Below are positions 1 to 6,837 of a stretch of DNA of 17,660 bases, in pieces. The notes beneath the pieces are model-generated. The model made no database searches, was not told the DNA's origin, and saw only the letters and a list, made by a program, of their open reading frames with translations. Numbering within the stretch: position 1 is the first letter of the stretch; each line of letters opens with the position of its first letter. Source of the DNA: Nonomuraea sp. Its GTDB lineage: Bacteria > Actinomycetota > Actinomycetes > Streptosporangiales > Streptosporangiaceae. The DNA is taken from contig JABFVJ010000373.1 of assembly GCA_013362835.1 (NCBI GenBank), positions 1-17,660 of the forward strand. Reading direction: 5' to 3'. The position numbers and the translations under genes are program-made.

Positions 1-524
1 CGGGGAAGGCCGCGCCAGCTGAACGTGAGGCTGCCGGCCAGCAGGACGAACCCCGGCAGCACGCCGCTGACGATCGGCACCCAGGCCACGGCGGCCGTCG
101 AGGCCAGCGCGAGCCCCCCGGCGCCGAGCAGCGTGAGCGCCACCCCGGGCACGGCGACGCTCCAGTCCTTCCAGATCGGCGCGAGCGCGACGAAGTGCAC
201 GCCCACCACGAACGCCACCCAGGCCACGTTCCCCTCCTCGGGGCGTCCGAGGGCGGCCAGCACCCGCAGCCCGCCGAACAGCAGGACCACCTCCGCGGCC
301 ACCACCGCGAGGTAACCGCGGCCGTACATGGCCCCCCGCCCGGACACCGCCGGACGTTCCCGGCGGACGGCGACGAACCACATGACGATCACGGCCGCCA
401 CCGCCACGCCCGCGACCGCCCGCAGGAGGTTCGCGGTCACGCCGTTCAGCGGGCTCTGGGCGTTGACGACGACGAAGACCGCCCCGAACACCGCACCCAC
501 CAACAATCCAGTCATTCGCTGCAT
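1..524 (-). CDS. Small multi-pass membrane protein, C-terminus cut by window edge
   Basis: The frame is open from an ATG at 524 to the window edge, giving 174 residues with no stop. It begins MQRMTGLLVGAVFGAVFVVV. About six hydrophobic stretches are visible, near residues 5-21, 31-53, 70-92, 99-117, 124-146 and 149-168, separated by short charged loops such as VRRERP and GRPEEGN, so it is an integral membrane protein. An in-frame ATG at 533 would add MGC; neither start has a strong ribosome binding site. I do not recognise a named family and assign no function. It lies downstream of the LuxR-type regulator on the same strand, about 100 bases away, and shows no link to the inositol genes. Confidence 0.7.
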   Translation of the reverse strand, partial: MQRMTGLLVGAVFGAVFVVVNAQSPLNGVTANLLRAVAGVAVAAVIVMWFVAVRRERPAVSGRGAMYGRGYLAVVAAEVVLLFGGLRVLAALGRPEEGNVAWVAFVVGVHFVALAPIWKDWSVAVPGVALTLLGAGGLALASTAAVAWVPIVSGVLPGFVLLAGSLTFSWRGLP

Positions 525-625
525 GCACCCCATTGAAGGACACAGCGCACCCCGCCCGCGCGGGGGCTGGAACGAGTACGGGGTAGCCCTGGCCCTACCG
601 CGCCGTCCCACGAAGACAGGTGGGC

Positions 626-1351
626 CTACCGGGCGGTGCCGCGCAGGTAGGCCAGGACGGCCAGGACGCGGCGGTTGTCGTCCTCGCCGGCCGGGAGGTC
701 GAGCTTGGCGAACACCGAGGCCACGTGCTTGCCCACGGCCGCCTCCGTGATCGACAGGGCCCGCGCCACGGCGCCGTTGGAGCGTCCTTCGGCGATCAGC
801 GCCAGCACCTCGCGCTCGCGCGGCGTCAGCCGGAACGCCGGCGCGGTGACCTCCCTGGCCCTGGTCCACGTCTGCTCGAACAGGTCGACGAGGGTGGCGA
901 TCAGGCCCTGCTGCCTGACCACCAGGGCGCCCGGCGCGTGCGGGACCGGGGTGATCCGGACGAAGGCCACCGAACGGTCGAAGACGAGCAGCTGCTGGAT
1001 CGGCTCCTCGATCACCCGGTGCAGGTCGCCGGCCGCGTGCAGTTCCCTGATGCGGGCCGCCTTCGCGGGGTCGTCGAGCACGCTCGCGTGGATGATCGTA
1101 CGCATCGACATGCCGCCCCGCAGCGCGTCGAGCACGTGGCGCCTGCTCCGCTGCTCCTCGCGGCCCTGGTCGCGGGTGCCCACCGGATGCATGGCGCGCA
1201 GCTCGCGGGCCGAGCGGGCCGCCCGCGCGATCTCCTGCCTGATCAGCTCGTCGCTCTCCAGCCGGGCGACCTCCACGGGAATGCCGCGCAGCTCGCCGAC
1301 GACCTCCTCCAGCCGATGGGCGAGCCGGGTCAGCGACACTGCCTCGTTCAC
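626..1351 (-). CDS. LuxR-type helix-turn-helix transcriptional regulator
   Basis: This is a 241-residue DNA-binding regulator. The C-terminal LuxR/FixJ-type HTH spans about residues 175-219, starting LTPREREVLALIAEGRSNGA and continuing through the recognition helix ITEAAVGKHVASVFAKL. The N-terminal 170 residues hold no conserved receiver aspartate pattern that I can see. They resemble the helical plus sensor-like region of many actinobacterial stand-alone LuxR proteins whose signal is unknown. I chose the GTG at 1351 because GGAGGAGG lies just upstream; a GTG at 1369 in the same frame, with GGGAG nine bases upstream, would add six residues. It lies after the phytase gene on the same strand, but a strong hairpin separates them, so they are probably not co-transcribed. 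Target genes are unknown. Confidence 0.85.
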   Translation of the reverse strand: MNEAVSLTRLAHRLEEVVGELRGIPVEVARLESDELIRQEIARAARSARELRAMHPVGTRDQGREEQRSRRHVLDALRGGMSMRTIIHASVLDDPAKAARIRELHAAGDLHRVIEEPIQQLLVFDRSVAFVRITPVPHAPGALVVRQQGLIATLVDLFEQTWTRAREVTAPAFRLTPREREVLALIAEGRSNGAVARALSITEAAVGKHVASVFAKLDLPAGEDDNRRVLAVLAYLRGTAR

Positions 1352-1408
1352 GCCTCCTCCGTCCCGCACGTGGACATTCTCCCTCAGATCGCCCGGGGAA
1401 CGCGCGGA

Positions 1409-1441
1409 AGGGGCGCCGCTCGGGGTTCGAGCGGCGCCCCT
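1409..1441 (-). terminator. GC-rich hairpin after the phytase gene
   Basis: A perfect 14-bp inverted repeat is present: arms 1409-1422 and 1428-1441 (core GGGGCGCCGCTCG and its complement) around a 5-base loop. It starts 15 bases past the phytase stop and lies before the LuxR-type gene. There is no long U-tract, which is common in actinomycetes. I infer transcription termination after phytase. Confidence 0.7.
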
Positions 1442-1455
1442 CAGGGGGATCGGGG

Positions 1456-2730
1456 TCAGTCGCGCGGGTCCCAGCCGTCGGTGTCGACGTCCAGGTCGAG
1501 CTCGTCGGCGATGTCGCCCCAGTCGGCGAACTTGAAGTTGGTGTTCTCGCGGTCCGCCTCGGCCGGCGTGTTCACCCCGTCGTGGGCGATGAACAGGCCG
1601 TCGTCGAAGTCGCCCAGCGGCACGTTGAGCACGGTCGAGCCGTCGCTCACCTCCGAGCCGTCGATGCCGTTCGCCTCCGCGATCCGGAACTGGCCGAGGT
1701 AGGAGTTGGAGCCCTCCCTGCGGTACACGGCGAAGGTGTTGTCACCCTGGCTGGAGGCCAGGAGGTAGCCCTTGCCGTCCTCGCGGTAGTAGATCGTCAG
1801 GCCCTCGGCGTCGGCGGTCAGGTGCCGGCCGCCGTAGCCGGGGTCGGCGCCGGGCGTGCACTCCTCGGTCGCGGGGTCGTACGTCGCCGGTACGCCGAAC
1901 TCGCGCACCTTGTCCACCAGCACCGGGGTGCCGGTGAGGTCGGCGCGTACGCGCCAGATGCCGACGTCCTCCTGGGCGGCGTAGAGCACGTCGCGGTTCT
2001 GGTCCACGACCATGCCCTCGACCTGGGCCATCTCGTCCGGCTCCAGGCAGGGGGTCCAGGTCTGGCCGTTGGGCAGGGCGAAGGAGTTGGGCAGGTCGAG
2101 CGTCCTGACGAGCTGGTAGCCGACCTTGCCGCCCGGCTTGGCCAGCAGCTTGACCAGGCCGACGGAGGTCTTGTGGCGGCGGCTGACCAGCGCGTACGTG
2201 CCGGTCGAGTCCTTCCAGGTGGTCAGGCCGTACGCCGTCTCGGCGTCGTTGACCTGCTGCTGGGTGCTGTTGAAGACGAACGGCGCGGCCGGGTCGGTCA
2301 CGTCCGTGAGCTGGCCGTGGGAGATGGCGTAGACGCGCAGCTGGTCGCGCCCGCGGTCGGAGACGACCGCGAGGTCCCGGCCGCCGAAGCCGTAGGTGAC
2401 GTCGACGTTGTTGAAGCGGCCCGCCTCGTCGTCGGGGCCGGGTGCGGCCGGCGCCGGGAGGTGCTGGAGCTGCTGCCCGGCGAGGTTGTAGACGTACAGC
2501 CCGCCCTTCTTGGCGGTGGCGACCACGACGCTGTCCTCGGAGTCGTGCGGGTCGACCCAGATCGCCGGGTCGTCACCGTTGGCGTCGCCGCCGGCCTCGT
2601 CGTCGTACAGGGAGGGGGTTTCGACCTCGGGGTTGACCGTCGCCACGCTGGAACCGGCCGCGGGTACGGCGATCCCGCCTAACAGGGTGAACATCAGGGC
2701 TGCCAGGGAGAGCCTGGACAGGGGACGCAT
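1456..2730 (-). CDS. Secreted beta-propeller phytase (3-phytase type)
   Basis: This 424-residue protein belongs to the beta-propeller phytase family: calcium-dependent enzymes that remove phosphates from myo-inositol hexakisphosphate outside the cell and usually stop at lower inositol phosphates. Residues 1 to about 28 form a signal peptide (RLSLAALMFTLLGGIAVPAAG). Family motifs appear in order: DDPAIWVD (53-60), FNNVDV (106-111), VSDRGRDQLRVY (123-134), VEGMVVD (237-243), DAEGLTIYY (307-315), GYLLASSQGDNTFAVYRR (321-338), GLFIAHDG (378-385) and NTNFKFADW (396-404). Length is slightly above the Bacillus enzymes. The ATG at 2730 follows a GAGGAGG site. The gene has its own promoter and carries the best copy of the palindromic operator shared with the inositol operon, so co-regulation is likely. 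The acidic tail DLDVDTDGWD may bind calcium (inference). Confidence 0.95.
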   Translation of the reverse strand: MRPLSRLSLAALMFTLLGGIAVPAAGSSVATVNPEVETPSLYDDEAGGDANGDDPAIWVDPHDSEDSVVVATAKKGGLYVYNLAGQQLQHLPAPAAPGPDDEAGRFNNVDVTYGFGGRDLAVVSDRGRDQLRVYAISHGQLTDVTDPAAPFVFNSTQQQVNDAETAYGLTTWKDSTGTYALVSRRHKTSVGLVKLLAKPGGKVGYQLVRTLDLPNSFALPNGQTWTPCLEPDEMAQVEGMVVDQNRDVLYAAQEDVGIWRVRADLTGTPVLVDKVREFGVPATYDPATEECTPGADPGYGGRHLTADAEGLTIYYREDGKGYLLASSQGDNTFAVYRREGSNSYLGQFRIAEANGIDGSEVSDGSTVLNVPLGDFDDGLFIAHDGVNTPAEADRENTNFKFADWGDIADELDLDVDTDGWDPRD

Positions 2731-2765
2731 TGCGCCTCCTCGTTCGGGGTGGTGATGTTGCGAAG

Positions 2766-2794
2766 AACGTAACGACCAGTTGACAAGAAATCAA
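2766..2794 (-). promoter_or_regulatory. Putative promoter of the phytase gene
   Basis: Read on the minus strand, a -35-like TTGATT (complement of 2789-2794) and a -10-like TACGTT (complement of 2766-2771) are separated by 17 bases. The -10 lies 35 bases upstream of the phytase ATG. The match is moderate and is based on sequence alone. Confidence 0.5.
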
Positions 2795-2800
2795 TAGGTC

Positions 2801-2820
2801 GTCCTTATGTCAGGACATAA
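2801..2820. promoter_or_regulatory. Palindromic operator upstream of phytase
   Basis: TTATGTC-AG-GACATAA at 2805-2820 is a perfect inverted repeat with 7-bp arms. A second, overlapping inverted repeat, GTCCT/AGGAC (2801-2805 and 2812-2816), shares its bases. The 16-mer TCCTTATGTCAGGACA (2802-2817) recurs exactly at 4950-4965 before iolG, and 20 of 22 bases agree over 2796-2817 versus 4944-4965. The symmetry and TGTC-NN-GACA core are of the kind bound by HutC-type GntR dimers, so the adjacent GntR protein is the likely binder (inference). It sits 10 bp upstream of the putative phytase -35. Confidence 0.75.
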
Positions 2821-2852
2821 TGATTTAGACGTCGACCGAGGGCATGCGGAAG

Positions 2853-2885
2853 CCGCCCGGCCGGAGGACCCTCCCGGCCGGGCGG
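2853..2885 (-). terminator. GC-rich hairpin after the binding-protein gene
   Basis: A perfect 12-bp inverted repeat, CCGCCCGGCCGG (2853-2864) and its complement (2874-2885), surrounds a 9-base loop. It begins 10 bases past the stop of the substrate-binding protein gene and precedes the phytase operator. No U-tract follows. It probably separates binding-protein transcription from the phytase unit. Confidence 0.65.
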
Positions 2886-2895
2886 TTCACCGCGC

Positions 2896-4062
2896 TCAGC
2901 CTCGGTTGACGCGCCAGAAGTCGGAGATGGCCTGGCGGTTCTGCAGGTCGCCGAGCAGGCCGTCGGGGTCGGTGTGGAAGAGCTGGTTCTGCCAGTCGGA
3001 CAGGCCGGCCGGGGTCACCAGCGGCTTGACCGTGCTGTTGCCCGAGATGCCGCCCTCGCCGATCTCGTGCTTGACGCCCTCCTCGGTCATGATGAAGTGC
3101 ACGTACAGCTTGGCCGCGTTGGGGTGCTTGCTCTTGCTGGCGATGGCCACGTACTTGGGGTAGCTGAAGCCGACGAAGGGGGTCATGCCCTCACAGGCGG
3201 CCTGGTGGTACCCCTTGTCCTCGTTGTTGCGGAACTTGGAGATCGACATGAAGCCGATCTTCTTCTCCGTGGCGCTGGGCGCGCCGACGGCGCCCGAGAT
3301 GTCCTCGTCGGAGCCGGTCAGCACGGCCTTGTTGAGCGACAGCCGCTTGATCCACTCCTTGGCCGCGCTCTCCTCGCTCTTCAGCGGCTTGCCGTACTTG
3401 GCCTGGTAGGCCTGTTGCAGCGCCTGGTTGCCGTGCGCGTCGAGCTGGGTGAAGAACGACAGCACGGTGGGCTTGCCGAGGGGGTCCTGCATGACCAGCT
3501 TGCCGGCCCACTCGGGCTCGGTCAGGTCCCAGACGTTCTTGACCGGGCAGCCGTCGGGGGAGAGCTTGGTGTTGTAGGCGAAGACCGTCGCCTTCGACAG
3601 CGCGAGCAGCGGGTTCTGGTTCTCCTCGGGGATCTGGTCCTTCAGGTCCGCGGGCACCCACGTCTGCGTCACGCCCTGCGGCGCGAGCTGGCCGACCAGC
3701 ACGCCGCCGTCCTCGTACATGGCGGCGTCGATGGTGACGTTGTCCGCCGCGTGCTCTCTCGTCATCTTCTCGGCGGTCTGCGGGGTGTCCGACTTCACCC
3801 CTTCCATCGTGATGCCGTACTTGGCGGTGAACGCCTTGGCCACTTCCTCGATGTCGCCGCTGGAGTCGTAGACCAGCACGCTGCCTTCCTTCTTCGCGGC
3901 GGCGATCAGCGCCTCCAGGTCGAAGTTCGCATCGAGCGACGGGCCGGGCAGCGCCTTGGCCGTGGCCGGCGACGACGTCCCTCCGCCTTGCGTGGAGGGC
4001 GCGCAGGCCACGGCGGCGGCCGCCAGCAACGCCATTGAGATGATCATCCCGGTACGCCTCAT
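2896..4062 (-). CDS. ABC transporter substrate-binding lipoprotein (ferric/sugar-phosphate class)
   Basis: This 388-residue extracellular solute-binding protein starts MRRTGMIISMALLAAAAVAC, a lipoprotein signal with lipobox AVAC at 18-21, and has a Gly/Ser/Thr-rich linker. The mature part follows the FbpA/AfuA/AEP-binding pattern: LIAAAKKEGSVLVYDSSG near the N-terminus, then FAYNTKLSP, VWDLTEPEWAGKLVMQDP and a C-terminal KLYVHFIMTEEGV. Proteins of this class bind ferric iron, sugar phosphates (AfuA) or aminoethylphosphonate, so sequence alone does not fix the ligand. The matching permease and ATPase genes lie about 8 kb away inside the inositol operon; no other transporter subunit is nearby. 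The ATG at 4062 has AAGGAG upstream; a GTG at 4146 would prepend 28 residues unsuited to a signal peptide. I infer an inositol phosphate ligand from context. Confidence 0.88.
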   Translation of the reverse strand: MRRTGMIISMALLAAAAVACAPSTQGGGTSSPATAKALPGPSLDANFDLEALIAAAKKEGSVLVYDSSGDIEEVAKAFTAKYGITMEGVKSDTPQTAEKMTREHAADNVTIDAAMYEDGGVLVGQLAPQGVTQTWVPADLKDQIPEENQNPLLALSKATVFAYNTKLSPDGCPVKNVWDLTEPEWAGKLVMQDPLGKPTVLSFFTQLDAHGNQALQQAYQAKYGKPLKSEESAAKEWIKRLSLNKAVLTGSDEDISGAVGAPSATEKKIGFMSISKFRNNEDKGYHQAACEGMTPFVGFSYPKYVAIASKSKHPNAAKLYVHFIMTEEGVKHEIGEGGISGNSTVKPLVTPAGLSDWQNQLFHTDPDGLLGDLQNRQAISDFWRVNRG

Positions 4063-4153
4063 GGTGGCGTCACTCCTTGCCTCTCGGGTTCGCAGGCGCC
4101 GCGCCAGCCCCGACCGACGCCATTGTGTGCTCACGATGAACGTCACGTGAATA

Positions 4154-4182
4154 AATTGTCAAGACATTCTTACGTCGGGATC
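4154..4182. promoter_or_regulatory. Divergent control region with two operator-like sites
   Basis: TGTCAAGACA (4157-4166) carries the same TGTC-NN-GACA core as the other two operators. Directly beside it, CTTACGTCGGGA (4169-4180) matches 10 of 12 bases of CTTATGTCAGGA in those operators. On the minus strand the first site overlaps a perfect -35, TTGACA (complement of 4157-4162), pointing at the binding-protein gene; its -10 is weak. A dimer here could control the binding-protein gene and gntR together (inference). Confidence 0.6.
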
Positions 4183-4192
4183 AGTTACCTTC

Positions 4193-4939
4193 GTGTCCGT
4201 GACTGCGAATCTGGACATCGACCTCGACCGGACGAGTCCCATCCCTCTCTACTTCCAGGTGGCCGAGCGGATCGCCCGTGCCATCCAGGCGGGCGAGCTG
4301 CCGCCGGGCCACCGGCTGCGCAACGAGATCGAGCTCGCCGGGCAGCTCGGGCTGTCCAGGCCGACCGTACGCAGGGCCATCCAGTACCTGGTGGACAAGG
4401 GTTTGGTCGTCCGCAAGCGGGGCGTGGGCACCCAGGTCGTGCACAGCCAGGTCAAGCGGGCGGTCGAGCTCACCAGCCTCTACGACGACCTGCGCAGGGC
4501 CGGGCAGGAGCCGCGTACCGAGGTGCTGTCCATCGAGACCGTCGCCGCCGACGACGGCGTGGCGGCGGTGCTCGGGCTCGCTCCCGGCGCCCCCGTGCTC
4601 CGGCTCGAACGGCTCAGGTACGCGGGCGGCAAGCCGCTCGCCCTGCTGCACAACTGGCTGCCGCCCGGCCGCGACCCGTACTCGGCGCGGGCGCTGGAGG
4701 AGCGCGGCCTGTACGAGCTGATGCGCGCGGCCGGCGTGCGGATGCGGGTGGCGAACCAGCGGATCGGCGCCCGCGCCGCGACCCCGGCGGAGGCCAGGCT
4801 GCTCGGCGAACGCCCGGCCTGCACCCTGCTCACCATGGTCCGCACGGCCTACGACGACCAGGGCAGGGCGGTCGAGCACGGTTCGCACGTCTACCGGGCC
4901 TCCCACTACTCCCTGGCGGTCACGCTCGTCGAGCGATGA
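4193..4939 (+). CDS. GntR-family (HutC subfamily) transcriptional regulator
   Basis: This 248-residue regulator has an N-terminal winged HTH at about residues 14-82: the opening SPIPLYFQVAERIARAIQAG, the HTH ELAGQLGLSRPTVRRAIQYL at 47-66, and the wing LVVRKRGVGTQV. A C-terminal UTRA effector domain follows at about 95-243, with the typical LGLAPGAPVLRLERLRYAGG stretch and final SLAVTLVER. HutC-type proteins are mostly repressors released by a phosphorylated sugar or pathway intermediate. The gene is divergent from the binding protein and directly precedes the inositol operon, so an inositol phosphate or keto-inositol is a reasonable effector (inference). The GTG at 4193 has no clear ribosome binding site; translation may be leaderless or weak. 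It is the likely binder of the shared palindrome and would also regulate itself. Confidence 0.93.
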   Translation: MSVTANLDIDLDRTSPIPLYFQVAERIARAIQAGELPPGHRLRNEIELAGQLGLSRPTVRRAIQYLVDKGLVVRKRGVGTQVVHSQVKRAVELTSLYDDLRRAGQEPRTEVLSIETVAADDGVAAVLGLAPGAPVLRLERLRYAGGKPLALLHNWLPPGRDPYSARALEERGLYELMRAAGVRMRVANQRIGARAATPAEARLLGERPACTLLTMVRTAYDDQGRAVEHGSHVYRASHYSLAVTLVER

Positions 4940-4943
4940 GGAT

Positions 4944-4968
4944 AGTTCATCCTTATGTCAGGACAAAC
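4944..4968. promoter_or_regulatory. Palindromic operator upstream of the iolG operon
   Basis: TCCTTATGTCAGGACA (4950-4965) is identical to the phytase operator core, with TGTC-AG-GACA at 4956-4965. The outer arms are less symmetric than in the phytase copy (5 of 7 positions). It ends five bases before the putative -35 of the iolG promoter. It starts five bases after the gntR stop and is probably bound by the gntR product (inference). Confidence 0.75.
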
Positions 4969-4970
4969 TC

Positions 4971-5000
4971 TTGACTGTTCAACTCCTGTTCATCTAGAAC
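4971..5000 (+). promoter_or_regulatory. Putative promoter of the iolG operon
   Basis: A -35-like TTGACT (4971-4976) and a -10-like TAGAAC (4995-5000) are 18 bases apart, leaving a leader of roughly 20 bases to the iolG ATG. The -35 matches the consensus well, the -10 only 4 of 6. The region is notably AT-richer than its surroundings. Confidence 0.5.
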
Positions 5001-5026
5001 TGGAGACCCCTGGATGAGGAGCGATC

Positions 5027-5998
5027 ATGCGTGTGGGTCTGCTGGGCCTTGGTCGGATAGGCATGTTCCATGCCGCGACCTTGTCTACTTTGGTTGACGA
5101 CCTTGTCGTCTCCGACGTGGACCGGGTCAGAGCCGAGGAGGTGGCCGGACGACTCGGGGCCCGGGTGGGCGATCCCTTCGAGGCGGACGCGGTGGTGATC
5201 GCCACCCCGACCTCCGCCCACGCCGAGGGCCTGCTGCGGGCGTGCGCGGCCGGGGTGCCGGCGTTCTGCGAGAAGCCGGCCGCGCCGACCGTCGCCGAGA
5301 CCGTGCGGGTGGCCGAGGCCGTCGAACGGGCCGGGATCAGCGTGCACATCGGCTTCCAGCGCCGCTTCGACGCCGGCTACCGCGCCGCGCGGGAGGCGCT
5401 GCGCGCCGGCGAGCTCGGCGAGCTGCACCGCGTCCACCTGCTGACCGGCGACCCCGCGCCCCCGCCCGCCGCGTACGTCGCCCAGTCCGGCGGCATCTTC
5501 CGCGACTGCCACATCCACGACTTCGACATCCTGCGCTGGGTCACCGGCCACGAGGCGGACACGGTCTACGCGATCGGCGCCAACCGGGGCGAGTCGTTCT
5601 TCGCCGAGGCCGAGGACGTCGACAACAGCGCCGCGCTGATCACCATGGACGACGGCACCCTGGTCACGCTCCAGGGCTCCCGCTACAACGGCGCCGGCTA
5701 CGACGTGCGCATGGAGCTCGCCGGCACCCTCGGCACCCGCGCCGTCGGGCTCGGCGACCGCACCCCGCTGCGCGCGTCCGAGGGCCTGACCCCGGGCGGT
5801 GAGCCGTGGCCGGACTTCCAGTCCAGGTTCGAGGCCGCCTACGTCGCCGAGATGAGCGCGTTCCTGTCGATGGCGCGCGGCGAGAGCGAGAGCCCCTGCA
5901 CGGTCAGGGACGCCCTGGCCGCGCTCTACCTGGCCGAGGCCGCCGACCTGTCCCGCCGCGAGGGCCGTCAGGTCCGGCTTCTGGAGGTGTCCAAGTGA
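5027..5998 (+). CDS. iolG: Gfo/Idh/MocA oxidoreductase, inositol 2-dehydrogenase-like
   Basis: This 323-residue NAD-dependent dehydrogenase is the first gene of the operon. IolG-type enzymes oxidise myo-inositol to 2-keto-myo-inositol (scyllo-inosose). The N-terminal Rossmann motif GLGRIGMFHA is at residues 7-16, the family EKP with its catalytic Lys at 82-84, and the signature GGIFRDCHIHDFDILRW carries the catalytic Asp160 and His164. Length fits the family. The ATG at 5027 follows GAGGAG. The stop overlaps the next start by four bases. Placement before iolE, iolC and iolD supports an inositol substrate, but members of this family differ in which inositol isomer they prefer, and a scyllo- or D-chiro-inositol substrate cannot be excluded from sequence. 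Confidence 0.88.
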   Translation: MRVGLLGLGRIGMFHAATLSTLVDDLVVSDVDRVRAEEVAGRLGARVGDPFEADAVVIATPTSAHAEGLLRACAAGVPAFCEKPAAPTVAETVRVAEAVERAGISVHIGFQRRFDAGYRAAREALRAGELGELHRVHLLTGDPAPPPAAYVAQSGGIFRDCHIHDFDILRWVTGHEADTVYAIGANRGESFFAEAEDVDNSAALITMDDGTLVTLQGSRYNGAGYDVRMELAGTLGTRAVGLGDRTPLRASEGLTPGGEPWPDFQSRFEAAYVAEMSAFLSMARGESESPCTVRDALAALYLAEAADLSRREGRQVRLLEVSK

Positions 5999-6837
5999 GG
6001 ATCGCCGCCGCTCCCATCTCCTGGGGCGTGTGCGAGGTGCCCGGATGGGGCCACCAGCTCACCGCCGACCGCGTGCTCGCCGAGATGCGCGAGCTGGGCC
6101 TGACCGCCACCGAGCTCGGCCCCGACGGCTTCCTGCCCGCCGGCCGCGACCTCCTCGGCCAGTACGGGCTGCGCGCCGTGGGCGGCTTCGTCCCCGTGGT
6201 CCTGCACGACCCCGCGCACGACCCGCTGCCCGGCCTCCGCGCCACCTGGGACTCCTTCGGCGCGGACGTGGTCGTCGTGCTCGCCGCCGCCACCGGCACC
6301 GACGGCTACGACACCCGCCCCGAGCTCGACGACACCGGCTGGCGCACCCTCCTCGGCAACCTCGACCGCGTCGCCGCCGCGGCGAAGGAGGCCGGCCGCG
6401 CCGTCACCCTCCACCCGCACGTCGGCACCATGGTCGAGACCGGGCAAGAGGTCGACCGCGTGCTCGAAGGCTCCTCCGTCGCGCTCTGCCTGGACACCGG
6501 CCACCTGCTCATCGGCGGCGGCGACCCGCTCGACCTCGTCACCCGCGCCGCCGGCCGCATCGCCCACGTGCATCTCAAGGACGTCGACCACGCCCTGGCC
6601 GCCCGCGTACGGGCAGGGGAGCTGTCCTACACCGAGGCCGTGCGCGCCGGGATCTACCGCCGGCTCGGACTCGGCGACGTCGACGTCAAGGGCATCGTCG
6701 CGGGCCTGACGGAGTCCGGCTACACCGGCTGGTACGTCATGGAGCAGGACGTCGTCCTCGACGGCGAGCCCCCGGCGGGCGCGGGACCGGCGGACGACGT
6801 GCGGGCGAGCGTGGAGTTCCTGCGGGGCCTGGCGTGA
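5995..6837 (+). CDS. iolE: TIM-barrel inosose dehydratase (IolE-like)
   Basis: This 280-residue protein has the xylose-isomerase-like TIM-barrel fold. IolE removes water from 2-keto-myo-inositol to give 3D-(3,5/4)-trihydroxycyclohexane-1,2-dione. The N-terminus reads RIAAAPISWGVCEVPGWG, highly typical of IolE. Likely metal and active-site residues include Glu40 (TELGPDG), HPHVGT (140-145), Asp167 (CLDTGH), His191 and His193 (HVHLKD) and Glu250 (VMEQD). It is slightly shorter than the usual 290-300 residues. Start: GTG at 5995, overlapping the iolG stop as GTGA, with GGAGG seven bases upstream. A longer in-frame opening to 5806 exists but lies inside iolG and lacks support. Confidence 0.9.
   Translation: MRIAAAPISWGVCEVPGWGHQLTADRVLAEMRELGLTATELGPDGFLPAGRDLLGQYGLRAVGGFVPVVLHDPAHDPLPGLRATWDSFGADVVVVLAAATGTDGYDTRPELDDTGWRTLLGNLDRVAAAAKEAGRAVTLHPHVGTMVETGQEVDRVLEGSSVALCLDTGHLLIGGGDPLDLVTRAAGRIAHVHLKDVDHALAARVRAGELSYTEAVRAGIYRRLGLGDVDVKGIVAGLTESGYTGWYVMEQDVVLDGEPPAGAGPADDVRASVEFLRGLA

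Noticed and set aside
550..565. Small inverted repeat CCCCGC/GCGGGG between the LuxR-type and membrane protein genes
   Set aside because: A 6-bp GC stem is expected by chance in such GC-rich DNA; no support as a terminator or operator.
1582..2682. A 366-codon plus-strand frame opposite the phytase gene
   Set aside because: It has only Val/Gly/Ala/Arg-rich low-complexity sequence, while the opposite strand encodes a full phytase with signal peptide.
4063..4146. An upstream GTG start for the substrate-binding protein
   Set aside because: The extension would put 28 Arg-rich residues ahead of the lipoprotein signal and cover the operator-proximal leader; ATG at 4062 has AAGGAG and a proper signal sequence.
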